38,583 nucleotides of DNA from a virus: IMG/VR virus record IMGVR_UViG_3300042566_001283, positions 1-38,583 of that record, one strand, 5' to 3'. The notes under the pieces are model-generated. The model did not search any database. It was not told the DNA's origin and was given only the letters and a program-made list of their open reading frames with translations. A program made the position numbers and the translations under genes. This document shows, piece after piece, positions 1 through 8,038 of the stretch (the stretch's first letter is position 1; each line of letters starts with the position of its first letter).

Positions 1-127
1 TTATTGCAAGTCAATCATAATGAAGATGATGATTTTATCACTTCATTGATTGAGGCATCGTCTACCTTTGCTGAGACTTTTTGCGATACGAAGTTAATGA
101 AGCGGCATATTAAAGAAATTTATATGG
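1..127. repeat. Terminal direct repeat (circular assembly overlap), left copy
   Basis: Bases 1-127 are identical to bases 38457-38583, and an open reading frame runs through the join without a break. An exact 127-base overlap is what a de Bruijn assembler with k=127 leaves on a circular or circularly permuted genome, so the biological unit is taken as 38,456 bp. It lies inside the connector coding sequence, which argues against a packaged terminal repeat or cohesive end at this point. Confidence 0.93.
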
Positions 128-540
128 GTAGCAATTCGAATACATTGCTTGTCAATGCGAAGCCCATCTTTAATGTCATTTCATTAAAAGTAAATCAAAA
201 AGAAATTAAAGCATATAATCAAACTAATCATTATGGTTATACTTTTCATAATCAACGCATTGCTCTTATCAATGATAAGTTTATGCAGTCAGATCTCATT
301 GAAGTTGAATTTGAGTCAGGGTATGACGAAACAGATGCCCCTGCCGATTTGAGTTGGGCCATTGCGTATAACGCTGCTGAACTTTATCGCAATAGAGATC
401 GACTTGGTATTTCTTCTGAAAGTTTAGCAAATGGTGGAACGGTCTCTTATCAATCTTTAATGCATCCAAAAGTTGAACATATATTAAAAGATTATAAGAA
501 GGTGCATCAAAATGTTCCTGTATATTCAGAGGAGCTATAA
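1..540 (+). CDS. Head-tail connector, gp6-like (5' end at 38427)
   Basis: This is the C-terminal 179 residues of a 189-residue protein whose first 10 codons are at 38427-38456, across the circular junction. Length, position directly after the capsid genes and the helical N-terminus with residues like EASSTFAETFCDTKLM fit the HK97 gp6 / 'phage gp6-like head-tail connector' family. Such proteins form a ring under the portal and prepare the head for the tail. The stop codon overlaps the next start by one base (TAATG), so the genes are translationally linked. The family call rests on motif style and synteny; the role is inferred. Confidence 0.8.
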   Translation, partial: LLQVNHNEDDDFITSLIEASSTFAETFCDTKLMKRHIKEIYMGSNSNTLLVNAKPIFNVISLKVNQKEIKAYNQTNHYGYTFHNQRIALINDKFMQSDLIEVEFESGYDETDAPADLSWAIAYNAAELYRNRDRLGISSESLANGGTVSYQSLMHPKVEHILKDYKKVHQNVPVYSEEL

Positions 541-1028
541 TGCCTGTTATTATCAAGTCAAACATCGAAGCGGGAAATGTCTCAGTTTATTTTGACAAGA
601 TCAATGACAAGATTAAGGCCGAACTTCGTGAAACAGTTGAAAAGCTTTGTGTAAAGCTTACCGCAAAGATTAAACAAGAGAAACTGTCAGGACAAGTCTT
701 AAAGGTTCGCACAGGGAATTTAAGGCGTTCTATTTCTTATCGTATTGACGATAAAGATGGAAGTGTTGTTGGTATTGTTGGAACGAATGTAGAATATGCC
801 CCTATTCACGAGTATGGCTTTCGAGGTACCGTGAATGTCAGAGAACATATTCGAAATATGACCCAGGCTTTCGGTATTCCTGTAGCCCCTATGGCTGTTC
901 TTGTAAGAGCACACGCAAGGCAAGTCAATATGCCTGCCCGTTCTTTTGCCCGTTCTGCATTAGACGAATTACAACCGCAAATTGCTCAGGACTTTAATGA
1001 TTTAGTAAGAAAGGCGTTAAATAAATGA
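540..1028 (+). CDS. HK97 gp10-like head closure / tail completion protein
   Basis: A 162-residue protein with the pattern of the HK97_gp10_like family: an N-terminal region of charged helices, then VEYAPIHEYGF near residues 85-95 and a C-terminal segment with PARSFARSALDE. Family members sit at the head-tail interface or act as tail completion proteins in siphoviruses. The gene overlaps its upstream neighbour by one base and its downstream neighbour by four bases (ATGA), as in a tightly coupled morphogenesis operon. The exact structural position is inferred from gene order (connector, gp10, tail terminator, tail tube). Confidence 0.8.
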   Translation: MPVIIKSNIEAGNVSVYFDKINDKIKAELRETVEKLCVKLTAKIKQEKLSGQVLKVRTGNLRRSISYRIDDKDGSVVGIVGTNVEYAPIHEYGFRGTVNVREHIRNMTQAFGIPVAPMAVLVRAHARQVNMPARSFARSALDELQPQIAQDFNDLVRKALNK

Positions 1029-1459
1029 TTACTTCACGCCTCCAAATCTATGAAGCGGTTTATAATAAAATTAAAGACCTACCTTCATTTAAAACAGTTT
1101 CTCAAATTATTAAAATGTTTGATAAGTTGAATGCTGCAGATACGCCTTCTTTATTTATGCAAGTTGTTTCAATGAATAATGACAATCTCAAAGGTAGACC
1201 CCCAATTGGTATTATGGGTATTGATTTAATTATTTATGTTCGACACGCAAACACACAGGGCGGCTATGTCAGTCCAACACACGCTTTAATGCCTCTCATC
1301 GATGAAGTTGCGAATGTCTTTGAAGGCAATGAAGGTGAACCAACTAAAACTTTAGATGGACTTGTATCGCATTGCTGGGTCTCAGATATCGTAACCGATG
1401 AAGGCGTGAATCAAAACTATGCGATCGCTGTTGTTCGTTTAGATATACTCTATACATAA
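1025..1459 (+). CDS. Tail terminator / tail completion protein (gp37/gpU-like position)
   Basis: A 144-residue protein starting at an ATGA overlap with the gp10-like gene. It has the alternating strand-helix look of tail terminator proteins (a long N-terminal helix MITSRLQIYEAVYNKIKDL, then strands such as IGIMGIDLIIYVRHA). In lambda-like gene order the gene between gp10/FII and the tail tube is the terminator, which caps the tail tube and joins it to the head. The functional name is mostly from synteny; I see no diagnostic catalytic motif. Confidence 0.65.
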   Translation: MITSRLQIYEAVYNKIKDLPSFKTVSQIIKMFDKLNAADTPSLFMQVVSMNNDNLKGRPPIGIMGIDLIIYVRHANTQGGYVSPTHALMPLIDEVANVFEGNEGEPTKTLDGLVSHCWVSDIVTDEGVNQNYAIAVVRLDILYT

Positions 1460-1473
1460 GAAAGGAAAGCTTT

Positions 1474-1665
1474 ATGACAAATAAAGAAAACGAAAGTTTA
1501 AAACCTATCAAGCAGGTACAACAATTTTCAAAGACAGATGAAATTATTGAAGAATGGTTTCGCGAACATTTTCACGGAACTTGGATCTCGCAAGATACAC
1601 AGAAATTTAATCAATTAAGAGATTCTCTTAAAAAATTAAAGGAAAAGATTGCGGATGCTCTTTAA
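1474..1665 (+). CDS. Small hypothetical protein before the tail tube
   Basis: A 63-residue charged protein with a predicted C-terminal helix (RDSLKKLKEKIADAL). The start is supported by AAGGAAAG about 8 bases upstream. It is the last gene of the connector operon; a promoter-like sequence begins directly after its stop. No family is recognised. Small genes at this place are common in siphoviruses and variable, so a role in head-tail joining is possible but unproven. Confidence 0.6.
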   Translation: MTNKENESLKPIKQVQQFSKTDEIIEEWFREHFHGTWISQDTQKFNQLRDSLKKLKEKIADAL

Positions 1666-1669
1666 AGTG

Positions 1670-1699
1670 TTGCTTTTTAGATAGTATCTGTAATACAAT
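1670..1699 (+). promoter_or_regulatory. Promoter for tail tube gene (late-type)
   Basis: TTGCTT (1670-1675), 18-bp spacer, TACAAT (1694-1699). The string around it (TGTTGCTTTTT...ATAGTATCTGT) is nearly the same as at 35562-35591 in front of the prohead protease gene, so it is a repeated element and not chance AT-richness. Confidence 0.65.
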
Positions 1700-1747
1700 A
1701 TAGCTTGATTAAGTGATCGATCTCTTAACTTTTAAAAGGAAATAATT

Positions 1748-2473
1748 ATGGCTAATCAATTTAGTTTCGGTTCAGGTGAACTCTGGGCAATCGGGCAGAA
1801 TGACCCTACCCCAATCAAATTTGGTACTTTACAGAATGTACAAGTAGATTACAACTCTAATGTGGTTGAACTTCACGGTGCTAAGCAACTTCCTGTTGCG
1901 GTAGGTCGCGGTAAAATGAAGGTATCAGGTAAAGCACAATTCGCAAGCATTGATGCTCGTGTAATGTCAAATCTTTTCTTCGGTGTTGCTGCTACTACGG
2001 GTAAAAACCGCGTTGCTTCGAATGAAGTAGGTACCGTTGCAACAGCAAAAGTAACCGTTGCAAATGCCGCAACTTTTAGTTTAGATTTAGGTGTTGTTGA
2101 AAAATCAACAGGCCTTGTTTTAAAGAAAGTAACAGGAACTCCTTCTGCTAACGAGTATAGCGTTGCTCTTGGTGTCTATACTTTTGATGCTTCTATGAAC
2201 GGCAAAGACGTGTACCTAGATTATGAATATACTGTTGCTGGTTCAGGTAATACCATTGTATTGACTAACCAAAACTTGGGTGAGCAACCTGTGTTCAAAC
2301 TTGTATTGCGTTCTTCTTACAACAACAAACAAACAGTAATTACTTTCAATCGTTGCGTTGCGACAAGTTATACTTTCCAAACACAACAAGAAAACTTTAC
2401 TATTCCTGACTTCGCATTCTCAGCCTTCACCGATGATGCTGACGAGTTGGGCTCGATTTCTACCGAAGTTTAA
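1748..2473 (+). CDS. Major tail tube protein
   Basis: A 241-residue beta-rich protein, MANQFSFGSGELWAIGQ at the N-terminus and FTDDADELGSISTEV at the C-terminus, typical of siphovirus major tail proteins. It has its own promoter, a good ribosome site (AAAAGGAAATAATT before ATG) and a strong terminator straight after, as expected for a highly expressed structural gene. Residues about 95-170 look like an extra beta domain inserted in the core. It polymerises into the tube around the tape measure. The call rests on position after the terminator gene and before the chaperone, plus composition. Confidence 0.8.
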   Translation: MANQFSFGSGELWAIGQNDPTPIKFGTLQNVQVDYNSNVVELHGAKQLPVAVGRGKMKVSGKAQFASIDARVMSNLFFGVAATTGKNRVASNEVGTVATAKVTVANAATFSLDLGVVEKSTGLVLKKVTGTPSANEYSVALGVYTFDASMNGKDVYLDYEYTVAGSGNTIVLTNQNLGEQPVFKLVLRSSYNNKQTVITFNRCVATSYTFQTQQENFTIPDFAFSAFTDDADELGSISTEV

Positions 2474-2493
2474 CCTCCCTTCACAAGGTAGAA

Positions 2494-2523
2494 AACTCCC
2501 CCGTCTTCGGATGGGGGTTTTTT
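2494..2523 (+). terminator. Rho-independent terminator after tail tube gene
   Basis: Stem CCCCCGTC / GATGGGGG closed by a cUUCGg tetraloop, followed by six T residues. It insulates the very highly expressed tail tube message. The complementary strand carries the stop codon of the HNH gene at its edge. Confidence 0.9.
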
Positions 2524-3011
2524 CATCCATTGTTCGCGTATTTCCCGTGATATTTAATTCGTTCTTTTTGAACTTCAAATTTAGCTTCTTCCAATGTTTC
2601 AAATAATTTTGTATAAACCCTTTTTTTATTTACATTTATATAAGCTGTCCATTTATTTAATCTTTTATTGAAAGAAACACCTTTTACGCCAGAAGAATTA
2701 TTTTTTTTCTTAAAAACATTTATATTGTTTTCTTGTCTATTTATATTTCGTAGATTTTCAATTTTATTATTAGATTTATCATTATCAATATGATCTATAA
2801 TGTTTGGAGTATAACCATAATGATATATAAAAATTAGTCTATGTAAAAAATAGACTTTTCGAAATAAACCTATTTGAGTATAACCATTTTTACATTTATA
2901 ACCAGCTTTTTTACCTATTTTTATTCTTTTATGATTAAAATCATTCTTCTTCCAATAAAGATTTCCATCCTTATATTCAAAGTATTCCTTTAAAAGTTCT
3001 TGTGTAATCAT
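2523..3011 (-). CDS. Free-standing HNH homing endonuclease with AP2 domain
   Basis: A 162-residue protein with an HNH_3-type core, residues about 55-95: HRLIFIYHYG, then IIDHIDNDKSNNKIENLR. A C-terminal AP2-like DNA-binding segment follows (SSGVKGVSFNKRLNKW...). This pair is standard for phage-borne selfish endonucleases that nick or cut intergenic DNA and are copied by recombination. It lies against the direction of the tail genes, between tail tube and tail chaperone. TAAGGAGG lies 6 bases before the ATG, and its promoter resembles those of the other minus-strand genes. No intron or intein was seen around it. Confidence 0.9.
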   Translation of the reverse strand: MITQELLKEYFEYKDGNLYWKKNDFNHKRIKIGKKAGYKCKNGYTQIGLFRKVYFLHRLIFIYHYGYTPNIIDHIDNDKSNNKIENLRNINRQENNINVFKKKNNSSGVKGVSFNKRLNKWTAYINVNKKRVYTKLFETLEEAKFEVQKERIKYHGKYANNG

Positions 3012-3037
3012 AATGCCTCCTTAATGGTTATATATAC

Positions 3038-3066
3038 ATAGTAATTGATTTTTTACCTATTGTCAA
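3038..3066 (-). promoter_or_regulatory. Early-type promoter for HNH gene
   Basis: On the minus strand: TTGACA (3066-3061), 17-bp spacer, TACTAT (3043-3038), followed by GTATATATAAC. This is the minus-strand promoter family shared with nine other places in the genome. Unlike most of them I see no 7-nt-spaced inverted repeat here. Confidence 0.75.
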
Positions 3067-3070
3067 CAGG

Positions 3071-3100
3071 TTGACTTTCTTTAATGTTTTGATATATAAT
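3071..3100 (+). promoter_or_regulatory. Promoter for tail chaperone and tape measure operon
   Basis: TTGACT (3071-3076), 18-bp spacer, TATAAT (3095-3100). Its -35 box is 4 bp from that of the divergent HNH promoter, together forming GTCAA-cagg-TTGAC. It restores transcription after the terminator at 2494-2523 and the oppositely oriented HNH gene. Confidence 0.7.
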
Positions 3101-3128
3101 TTTAGATATAAATAAAGGGGGTTTCAAT

Positions 3129-3449
3129 ATGTTTAAAGAAAAAAATACAGTTAATAAAATCACTGGAAACAAAGTAGAAGTTTTCGGTCAAGAGCTTTAT
3201 CTTCGTAATCTAACTCTAGGTGGAATGCGTCGATTAGAGCCTTTACTTGATCGATTAAATGGAAGCATTGATAATAGTTCTATTGCGAATGTTATTGGAA
3301 CAATTAGCGATGTGATTCAGATTTTAACTGAAAGAGATTACGAATTTAACAGAGAAGATTTTGAAGAAAATGTGGATGTGGAAGAAGTTCACGCCGCTTT
3401 ACCTTTGATGCTCGAAGCTGCTGGACTTGCTCAAAAAAAAACAACCTGA
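3129..3449 (+). CDS. Tail assembly chaperone, short form (gpG-like)
   Basis: The zero-frame product is 106 residues ending ...GLAQKKTT. It sits between tail tube and tape measure, the position of lambda G, whose product coats the tape measure protein during tail assembly. The start has AAGGGGG upstream. Just before the stop is the homopolymer run used for frameshifting into the downstream frame (see next entry). Sequence similarity to a named Pfam family is not obvious to me; the assignment rests on position, size and the frameshift architecture, which together are distinctive. Confidence 0.85.
   Translation: MFKEKNTVNKITGNKVEVFGQELYLRNLTLGGMRRLEPLLDRLNGSIDNSSIANVIGTISDVIQILTERDYEFNREDFEENVDVEEVHAALPLMLEAAGLAQKKTT
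3432..3442 (+). promoter_or_regulatory. Programmed -1 ribosomal frameshift site
   Basis: C-A9-C, read in frame as GCT CAA AAA AAA ACA ACC TGA. The two AAA codons allow both tRNAs to re-pair after a -1 slip, and the zero-frame stop follows three codons later. The -1 frame stays open for 105 sense codons. Confidence 0.85.
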
Positions 3450-3757
3450 AAGATTTAGGGACGAACAAGGACGGGGAAGCAACAACAACGCTTGATGCAT
3501 ATGTATTGCTTGCCCGAACTTTTAACTGGACGCCTTCCCAAATTGACGATGTTGAGCTTGGGTTTTTCTATAAAGTTGTAAAAGATTTTGATAAGTTTCC
3601 ACCGTTTTATATGCTCTTTACTTCTTACTCTGGCTATGAAGCTCCTTCCGCTGTAAAATGGGATGAGTTCAATAAGAAGTTAAACACACAGACAGAAGGT
3701 GATTTTAATGAGTTTATTTCAGCGTTTGGGGCAATGGGTGGAACAGTTAATCTCTAA
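3440..3757 (+). CDS. Tail assembly chaperone, -1 frameshift extension (gpGT-like C-terminal part)
   Basis: The -1 frame relative to the gene at 3129 is open from the slippery run to a TAA at 3755-3757. Ribosomes that slip on the A9 run would make a fusion of about 209 residues, adding NNLKDLGTNKDGEATTTLDAY and then ARTFNWTPSQIDDVELGFF. The extension has no convincing start of its own: the first possible start, a TTG at 3506, has no good ribosome site. This is the classical G/GT arrangement, in which the T part contacts the tail tube subunit. Slippage site and open frame are seen directly; use of the site is inferred. Confidence 0.85.
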   Translation, partial: NNLKDLGTNKDGEATTTLDAYVLLARTFNWTPSQIDDVELGFFYKVVKDFDKFPPFYMLFTSYSGYEAPSAVKWDEFNKKLNTQTEGDFNEFISAFGAMGGTVNL

Positions 3758-4658
3758 GTTATATGAAGCAACAGATGGGGCAGCACCTCCTGCTAAGCCC
3801 TACCTGGATCATCTTGTCTATAATTCAGCATCAATTAAGTTTTACTTTAAAATGCCAGAGTCTGAACTTCCAATTAAAAAAGTTTATATGGGGTTTGTTG
3901 GTCAAGGTTTTAGAGCTGTTCAAGTTCACGAAGATGGTGATTTTCTTTATGGTGAACTTTTTACACAATCGGGAATTGCGGCTCTTGCAGTAATGTATGT
4001 TGAAAGCGATGCTGGAAGAAGTCAAGACAGTAATTATCTTAATGCGTATACACTTCCTAAAGAACCTGACATTATATCGTATCACGAATGTGGACAATCA
4101 ATCACCATTCTTTATGAAGATTTTGTTTCAGTGAATCCGATCATTCGTTATGAAGTCGCAAGGGTAGACCCAAATACAAAAAGCGAAACAACTTGCCCTG
4201 TTTTCTTAATGCCTCATCGCGATGGAAACCCTTTAAACGTTGCAACGGCTTTTACTGATATTGATAATTATTATCAGTATAAGTTTAGGGCAGGCAACAT
4301 CTATCAATGGTCAGCCTGGACGATATTAAGCCTTCCTTTAAAAGCATATGATTTTCCTTCGACACCAATTATTGTGAATGTTGAACCTTTAACAAATAAC
4401 AGAGCAAAGATTACATTTTTAAAGCCAAACTCGACAAGAACTATTAAGCAAGTTGAATACTATTCTGCTGAAACAGATTATGTCATTCACCCTTTTAAAG
4501 GTATTGTTGATTATATTGATAATTTAGATGGTACCTATTCAATTTTCACTTACAGTTGGGCAGGTGAAGAAATTACAACAAGTATTAGAGTGATTGATAA
4601 CGCTGGAAATCATTCGGAATGGTCTTTCGCAAGTGAAGTTTATACAACGTTAGGATAA
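3708..4658 (+). CDS. Tail protein with fibronectin-III-like domains (before tape measure)
   Basis: A 316-residue protein. The ATG at 3708 is preferred over GTG 3699 because AGAAGG lies at the right distance. The gene overlaps the end of the chaperone frame by 50 bases. After an N-terminal helix come repeated segments of the type 'AAPPAKPYLDHLVYNSASIKFYFK', 'LPKEPDIISYHECGQSITILYED' and 'STPIIVNVEPLTNNRAKITFLKP', each about 90-100 residues, which look like Fn3/Ig beta-sandwiches. Similar modules decorate tail tubes or tips in other phages. The location before the tape measure suggests a minor tail protein, but the precise role is unknown. Confidence 0.65.
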   Translation: MSLFQRLGQWVEQLISKLYEATDGAAPPAKPYLDHLVYNSASIKFYFKMPESELPIKKVYMGFVGQGFRAVQVHEDGDFLYGELFTQSGIAALAVMYVESDAGRSQDSNYLNAYTLPKEPDIISYHECGQSITILYEDFVSVNPIIRYEVARVDPNTKSETTCPVFLMPHRDGNPLNVATAFTDIDNYYQYKFRAGNIYQWSAWTILSLPLKAYDFPSTPIIVNVEPLTNNRAKITFLKPNSTRTIKQVEYYSAETDYVIHPFKGIVDYIDNLDGTYSIFTYSWAGEEITTSIRVIDNAGNHSEWSFASEVYTTLG

Positions 4659-4662
4659 TAAA

Positions 4663-7596
4663 ATGGCTGAGAATAATCAAAATGTAGAAGTCAAGATCTC
4701 GGCGAATGCGTCTCAATTAAAAGAAGCATTAAAAGCCGCCTCTTCTTCAATCAATCAAGCAGCACAAGAGATCAAAAGAGGTTTTAGCGATATCGATAAA
4801 GCGTCGGAACAGAGTGCGAATAAAACAGTAAGCAACGCTACAAAAATGAAAGGGGCCTTCGCAGGCATTGGAAATTCTTTAAAAGGTATCGGTGGACAAC
4901 TTCAGAACGCGTTTAGCGGTATCACAGCAGGCCTGGGAGGCGGTGGCGGTGGTCTGTCAAGTATGTCAACAGCGTTATCTTCTATTCGCCTTGGGGCCGT
5001 TGGTGCGGCTGCTGCTGTTGGAACACTTTCAGTCGCTCTAGCGGAAGCAGCAGGAAAACGATTGATTCGCGTTCAAGAAGATGCCGAAAAATTAAGCCTT
5101 GCTCTAAATACAACACAGAGTAGAGCCATTGCGTTTACAGAGATGCTTGAATCTGCTAAAGTCAAGTCCGATGAATTTTTACAAATTACGCAATCTTTAA
5201 CTAAAGGACTTGCAAAGAATCAAGAAGTTTACGAACGCTATAACATTGCGATTAAAGACAGTAATGGCAATTATTTATCGCAAGAACAAATCATCGGAAA
5301 CATTGTCAAGAAATATAATGAGATGGCCGATGGTACTTCAAAGCAAATCTTTTTACAGCAAACCCTAAAAGGGGTGAGTCAAGATGTCTTTGAAAAAATG
5401 AATCAAGCCTTTGGCGGAGATTTACAAGGCCATTTAGATGAAGTCGAAAAGAAATTACAGCGGCTCGGCGTTGTAATGAATGATATTGATGTTGCGAAAA
5501 CGAAAGAATATGAACTTAATATGATTGAGTTCAACCGTATCATCGAAGGGGCGATCAATCAATTTTCCGCAGGGCTTTTACCAGCTCTAAACAATGTCAA
5601 GAAGAGCTTTAATGATACCTTTGGCGATGGTTCACTTGCTGAAATGTCAAGATCTATCGGTGTAAGTGTAGGGGCGATTATTGAATTTTTTCAAGCGTTA
5701 TGGGACACCATTAAATCTATCTTTTTAACAATCTTTAACCCAATTGCAGATGCATTTAATTGGTTAATGACGGAAATTTTTGGGCCATTGCCTGAAAAAG
5801 TTGAAGGAAGTGTTGATGATACATTAAGCGGATGGAAAAAATTCGAAATAGGAATTGCTGAAGGTATTCACGCTGTTGAAGTTGTTTTACAATCTTTAGT
5901 AACATTCTTTGAAGTGGCTATGAATGGCATTATTCGTATTGTTGAATTTGCTTCAAATGTAGTAAGAGACAATATCAAAGTAATGGCAGATACTGCAAAT
6001 AATTTAAAGAATGGAAACTTCTCTGCTGCAGCTGATTCATTCATGCAGGGTGGTAAAAACATTAGTAAAAACTGGAAAGAAATGATGAAGGGTATCGAAA
6101 GCGATACTCAAAAAAGTATGGATGGTGCCGCTGCTAAAATGACGGCTTCACTTGTTAAAGCCGAAGGAAAAATTTCCGAAATTACAAAAAGAAAGAATAC
6201 ACCTTTTACTGTAAAAGAAGGAGGAGGTACTGGAGTAGGTCAAGCCATTCCTAAGCCAAGTGGCGGTGGTGGCGGTGATTTAATGAAGTCGCAATATGCG
6301 TTAATGAAAGCCCAACTCGAAGCAGAGTTAATGCTATTAAAAGATAGTCTTGATAGAGAAAAAGAAGTACTCGATCAAAAACTAAAAGATCATTTAGTTT
6401 CATATAAAGACTATTATGAAGATTTAACGCGTATTCAAAAAGAAGAACTCGCAAAGCAAACTGAAATTAAAACAAAAGAATTGGAAGAAAATCAACGCAT
6501 GCAGTCAAGTGCGAAGGGTGGCGATCGTCTTCAACTTCAGGCCGCTGCAGTAAAACTTCAAGCAGAGTTAAACATTCTAAAATTAAAAGAAGGGGACATT
6601 GAACGCCGTAATCTTCAGGCTTTGAAAGATAAGCAAGAAGCAATGAAGAATATGGTTATCGATCTAAAAGCACAACTTGCGAACGCAACGAATAGCTTTG
6701 ATCCTTCTGCTGCTATTGACCAAATTCAAAAGAAATTTGAAAAGATGTATGAAGAGTTAATTGCGAATGGCGATTTAGCGGGTGCTGAAATTGTTAAACG
6801 CCTTATTCAAGTTGAAACCGCAAAAGCTCAAATTGACACAATGTCAAAAGAGTTTGACACTTTCGCAAATCAAAGATTAGCCGAAATTGAAAAAATCAAT
6901 CAAGCCGAAAAGAGCGGTGCATTAAGTGCATCGCAAGCTTCTGCTGCACGTCATAATCTTGAAATTACTATGATTCAAAAAGAGATTAAACTCTTAGAAG
7001 AGAAAAGAGCTAAATATGTCGAGTCTGGAGATTGGCTACAAGTTTCGCAGATTGATCTTGCTATTGCTAAACTTCAAACTGCACAAACTGAAGTTAATAT
7101 GCTTGGTCAAGGTATTAACGATGCTTTCGCTTCTGGCATTATGCAGTTCTTTAATGATGTCGCCAGCGGTACAAAGAGTATTAAAGATGCGTTTTCAGAT
7201 ATGGGTAAAAGTATTGTTAATCAAATCAATAACATTGTCGCCCAATGGATTGCTGCAAAAGCGTTAGGGATCTTCAATATCGGCGGTGCTTCAACAGGTG
7301 CATCAACAGGGTTTGACTTCTCTTCACTGTTTTCAGGTTTGTTTGGTGGGTTTAGAGAAAGCGGCGGTTATGTTAACCCTGGCTCAGCCTACATTGTTGG
7401 AGAGAAAGGTCGCGAAGTCTTTGTGCCTAACACCCCTGGAAAAATTGTACCTAACGATGCCCTTGGAAGCGGTGGCTCAACAAACATTACAATGAATATC
7501 TCTACACCTGATGCGAATTCATTTAGAAGAAGTCAAGGGCAAATCTCTAACAACTATGCTTCTGCATTAAGTCGAAGTCAACGAAGAAACTCTTAA
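4663..7596 (+). CDS. Tape measure protein
   Basis: A 977-residue protein, long and helical, with glycine/alanine-rich hydrophobic stretches (residues about 85-130 and 340-370) and long coiled coil (about 540-780). The C-terminus carries the common tape-measure ending SGGYVNPGSAYIVGEKGREVF...GKIVPND. It sets tail length and is expelled on DNA ejection; at roughly 1.5 angstrom per residue the tail would be about 145 nm, which is an estimate from known phages. It follows the chaperone genes as expected and ends at a palindromic terminator. Confidence 0.93.
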   Translation: MAENNQNVEVKISANASQLKEALKAASSSINQAAQEIKRGFSDIDKASEQSANKTVSNATKMKGAFAGIGNSLKGIGGQLQNAFSGITAGLGGGGGGLSSMSTALSSIRLGAVGAAAAVGTLSVALAEAAGKRLIRVQEDAEKLSLALNTTQSRAIAFTEMLESAKVKSDEFLQITQSLTKGLAKNQEVYERYNIAIKDSNGNYLSQEQIIGNIVKKYNEMADGTSKQIFLQQTLKGVSQDVFEKMNQAFGGDLQGHLDEVEKKLQRLGVVMNDIDVAKTKEYELNMIEFNRIIEGAINQFSAGLLPALNNVKKSFNDTFGDGSLAEMSRSIGVSVGAIIEFFQALWDTIKSIFLTIFNPIADAFNWLMTEIFGPLPEKVEGSVDDTLSGWKKFEIGIAEGIHAVEVVLQSLVTFFEVAMNGIIRIVEFASNVVRDNIKVMADTANNLKNGNFSAAADSFMQGGKNISKNWKEMMKGIESDTQKSMDGAAAKMTASLVKAEGKISEITKRKNTPFTVKEGGGTGVGQAIPKPSGGGGGDLMKSQYALMKAQLEAELMLLKDSLDREKEVLDQKLKDHLVSYKDYYEDLTRIQKEELAKQTEIKTKELEENQRMQSSAKGGDRLQLQAAAVKLQAELNILKLKEGDIERRNLQALKDKQEAMKNMVIDLKAQLANATNSFDPSAAIDQIQKKFEKMYEELIANGDLAGAEIVKRLIQVETAKAQIDTMSKEFDTFANQRLAEIEKINQAEKSGALSASQASAARHNLEITMIQKEIKLLEEKRAKYVESGDWLQVSQIDLAIAKLQTAQTEVNMLGQGINDAFASGIMQFFNDVASGTKSIKDAFSDMGKSIVNQINNIVAQWIAAKALGIFNIGGASTGASTGFDFSSLFSGLFGGFRESGGYVNPGSAYIVGEKGREVFVPNTPGKIVPNDALGSGGSTNITMNISTPDANSFRRSQGQISNNYASALSRSQRRNS

Positions 7597-7604
7597 AAAG
7601 GAAA

Positions 7605-7633
7605 ATCGAACCAAATTTGGTTCGATCTCTTTT
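7605..7633. terminator. Bidirectional terminator between tape measure and 7636 gene
   Basis: Perfect 22-bp palindrome ATCGAACCAAA/TTTGGTTCGAT (7605-7626). On the + strand CTCTTTTG follows; on the - strand TTTTCC follows. It lies between two convergent genes. Confidence 0.8.
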
Positions 7634-7635
7634 GT

Positions 7636-7956
7636 TTATCTTTCAATAAATTCGCCTTCATCGTATTCGAGCATTATTGCGTTCTCTTCCATTCGATCTT
7701 CATATTGTATTTCGAAAGCTTTAATCTCTTCTTCTTGACGTCGTATCATATTAAGAATCGGTTGAGCAATAAACTCTGAAACCATTTCAGTTGATATAAA
7801 AGATTTACCGCAAAAACGAAGCCTTCCATCTTTCATATAAAACCCTGGCACACAGAAGTCCTTGATTCCATTGGAAGTAATAGCTCTAATGTTTGCGAGC
7901 AAGCCTTTTCCAATAGGGCTCCAATTTGTTGCATCAATACTTGGTCTACTTGACAT
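7636..7956 (-). CDS. Hypothetical early protein inside the tail region
   Basis: A 106-residue protein; the ATG at 7956 is chosen because AGGAG lies 6 bases upstream (the ATG at 7962 is too close to it). It begins MSSRPSIDATNWSPIGKG, contains two cysteines (DFCVPGF, LRFCGKS), and ends in an acidic helix (EEEIKAFEIQYEDRMEENAI). No family is recognised. It stands alone on the minus strand between tape measure and distal tail protein, with its own early-type promoter and shared terminator, so it is an independent expression unit inserted in the late region. Confidence 0.7.
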   Translation of the reverse strand: MSSRPSIDATNWSPIGKGLLANIRAITSNGIKDFCVPGFYMKDGRLRFCGKSFISTEMVSEFIAQPILNMIRRQEEEIKAFEIQYEDRMEENAIMLEYDEGEFIER

Positions 7957-7980
7957 AATCATCTCCTAATTTGTTAAAGA

Positions 7981-8038
7981 ATATATAGAGTGGTGTTCTA
8001 TATATACATATAATAAGCGATGAAAAAGGGGTTGTCAA
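7981..8038 (-). promoter_or_regulatory. Early-type promoter and inverted repeat for the 7636-7956 gene
   Basis: Minus strand: TTGACA (8038-8033), 17-bp spacer, TATTAT (8015-8010), then ATGTATATATA. Downstream is ATATATAGA-N7-TCTATATAT (7981-7989 / 7997-8005), a perfect 9-bp inverted repeat centred 19.5 bases from the -10 centre, close to the class-I register of 18.5 seen elsewhere. Confidence 0.75.

Noticed and set aside
1-127. Terminal repeat as a biological direct terminal repeat of packaged DNA
   Set aside because: It lies within a coding sequence, is exactly 127 bases (a common assembler k-mer) and is far from terS; an assembly overlap on a circular map is simpler.
2358-2606. Plus-strand ORF running past the tail tube stop
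   Set aside because: It overlaps the end of the tail tube gene, crosses a strong terminator, runs antisense into the HNH gene and has no ribosome site.
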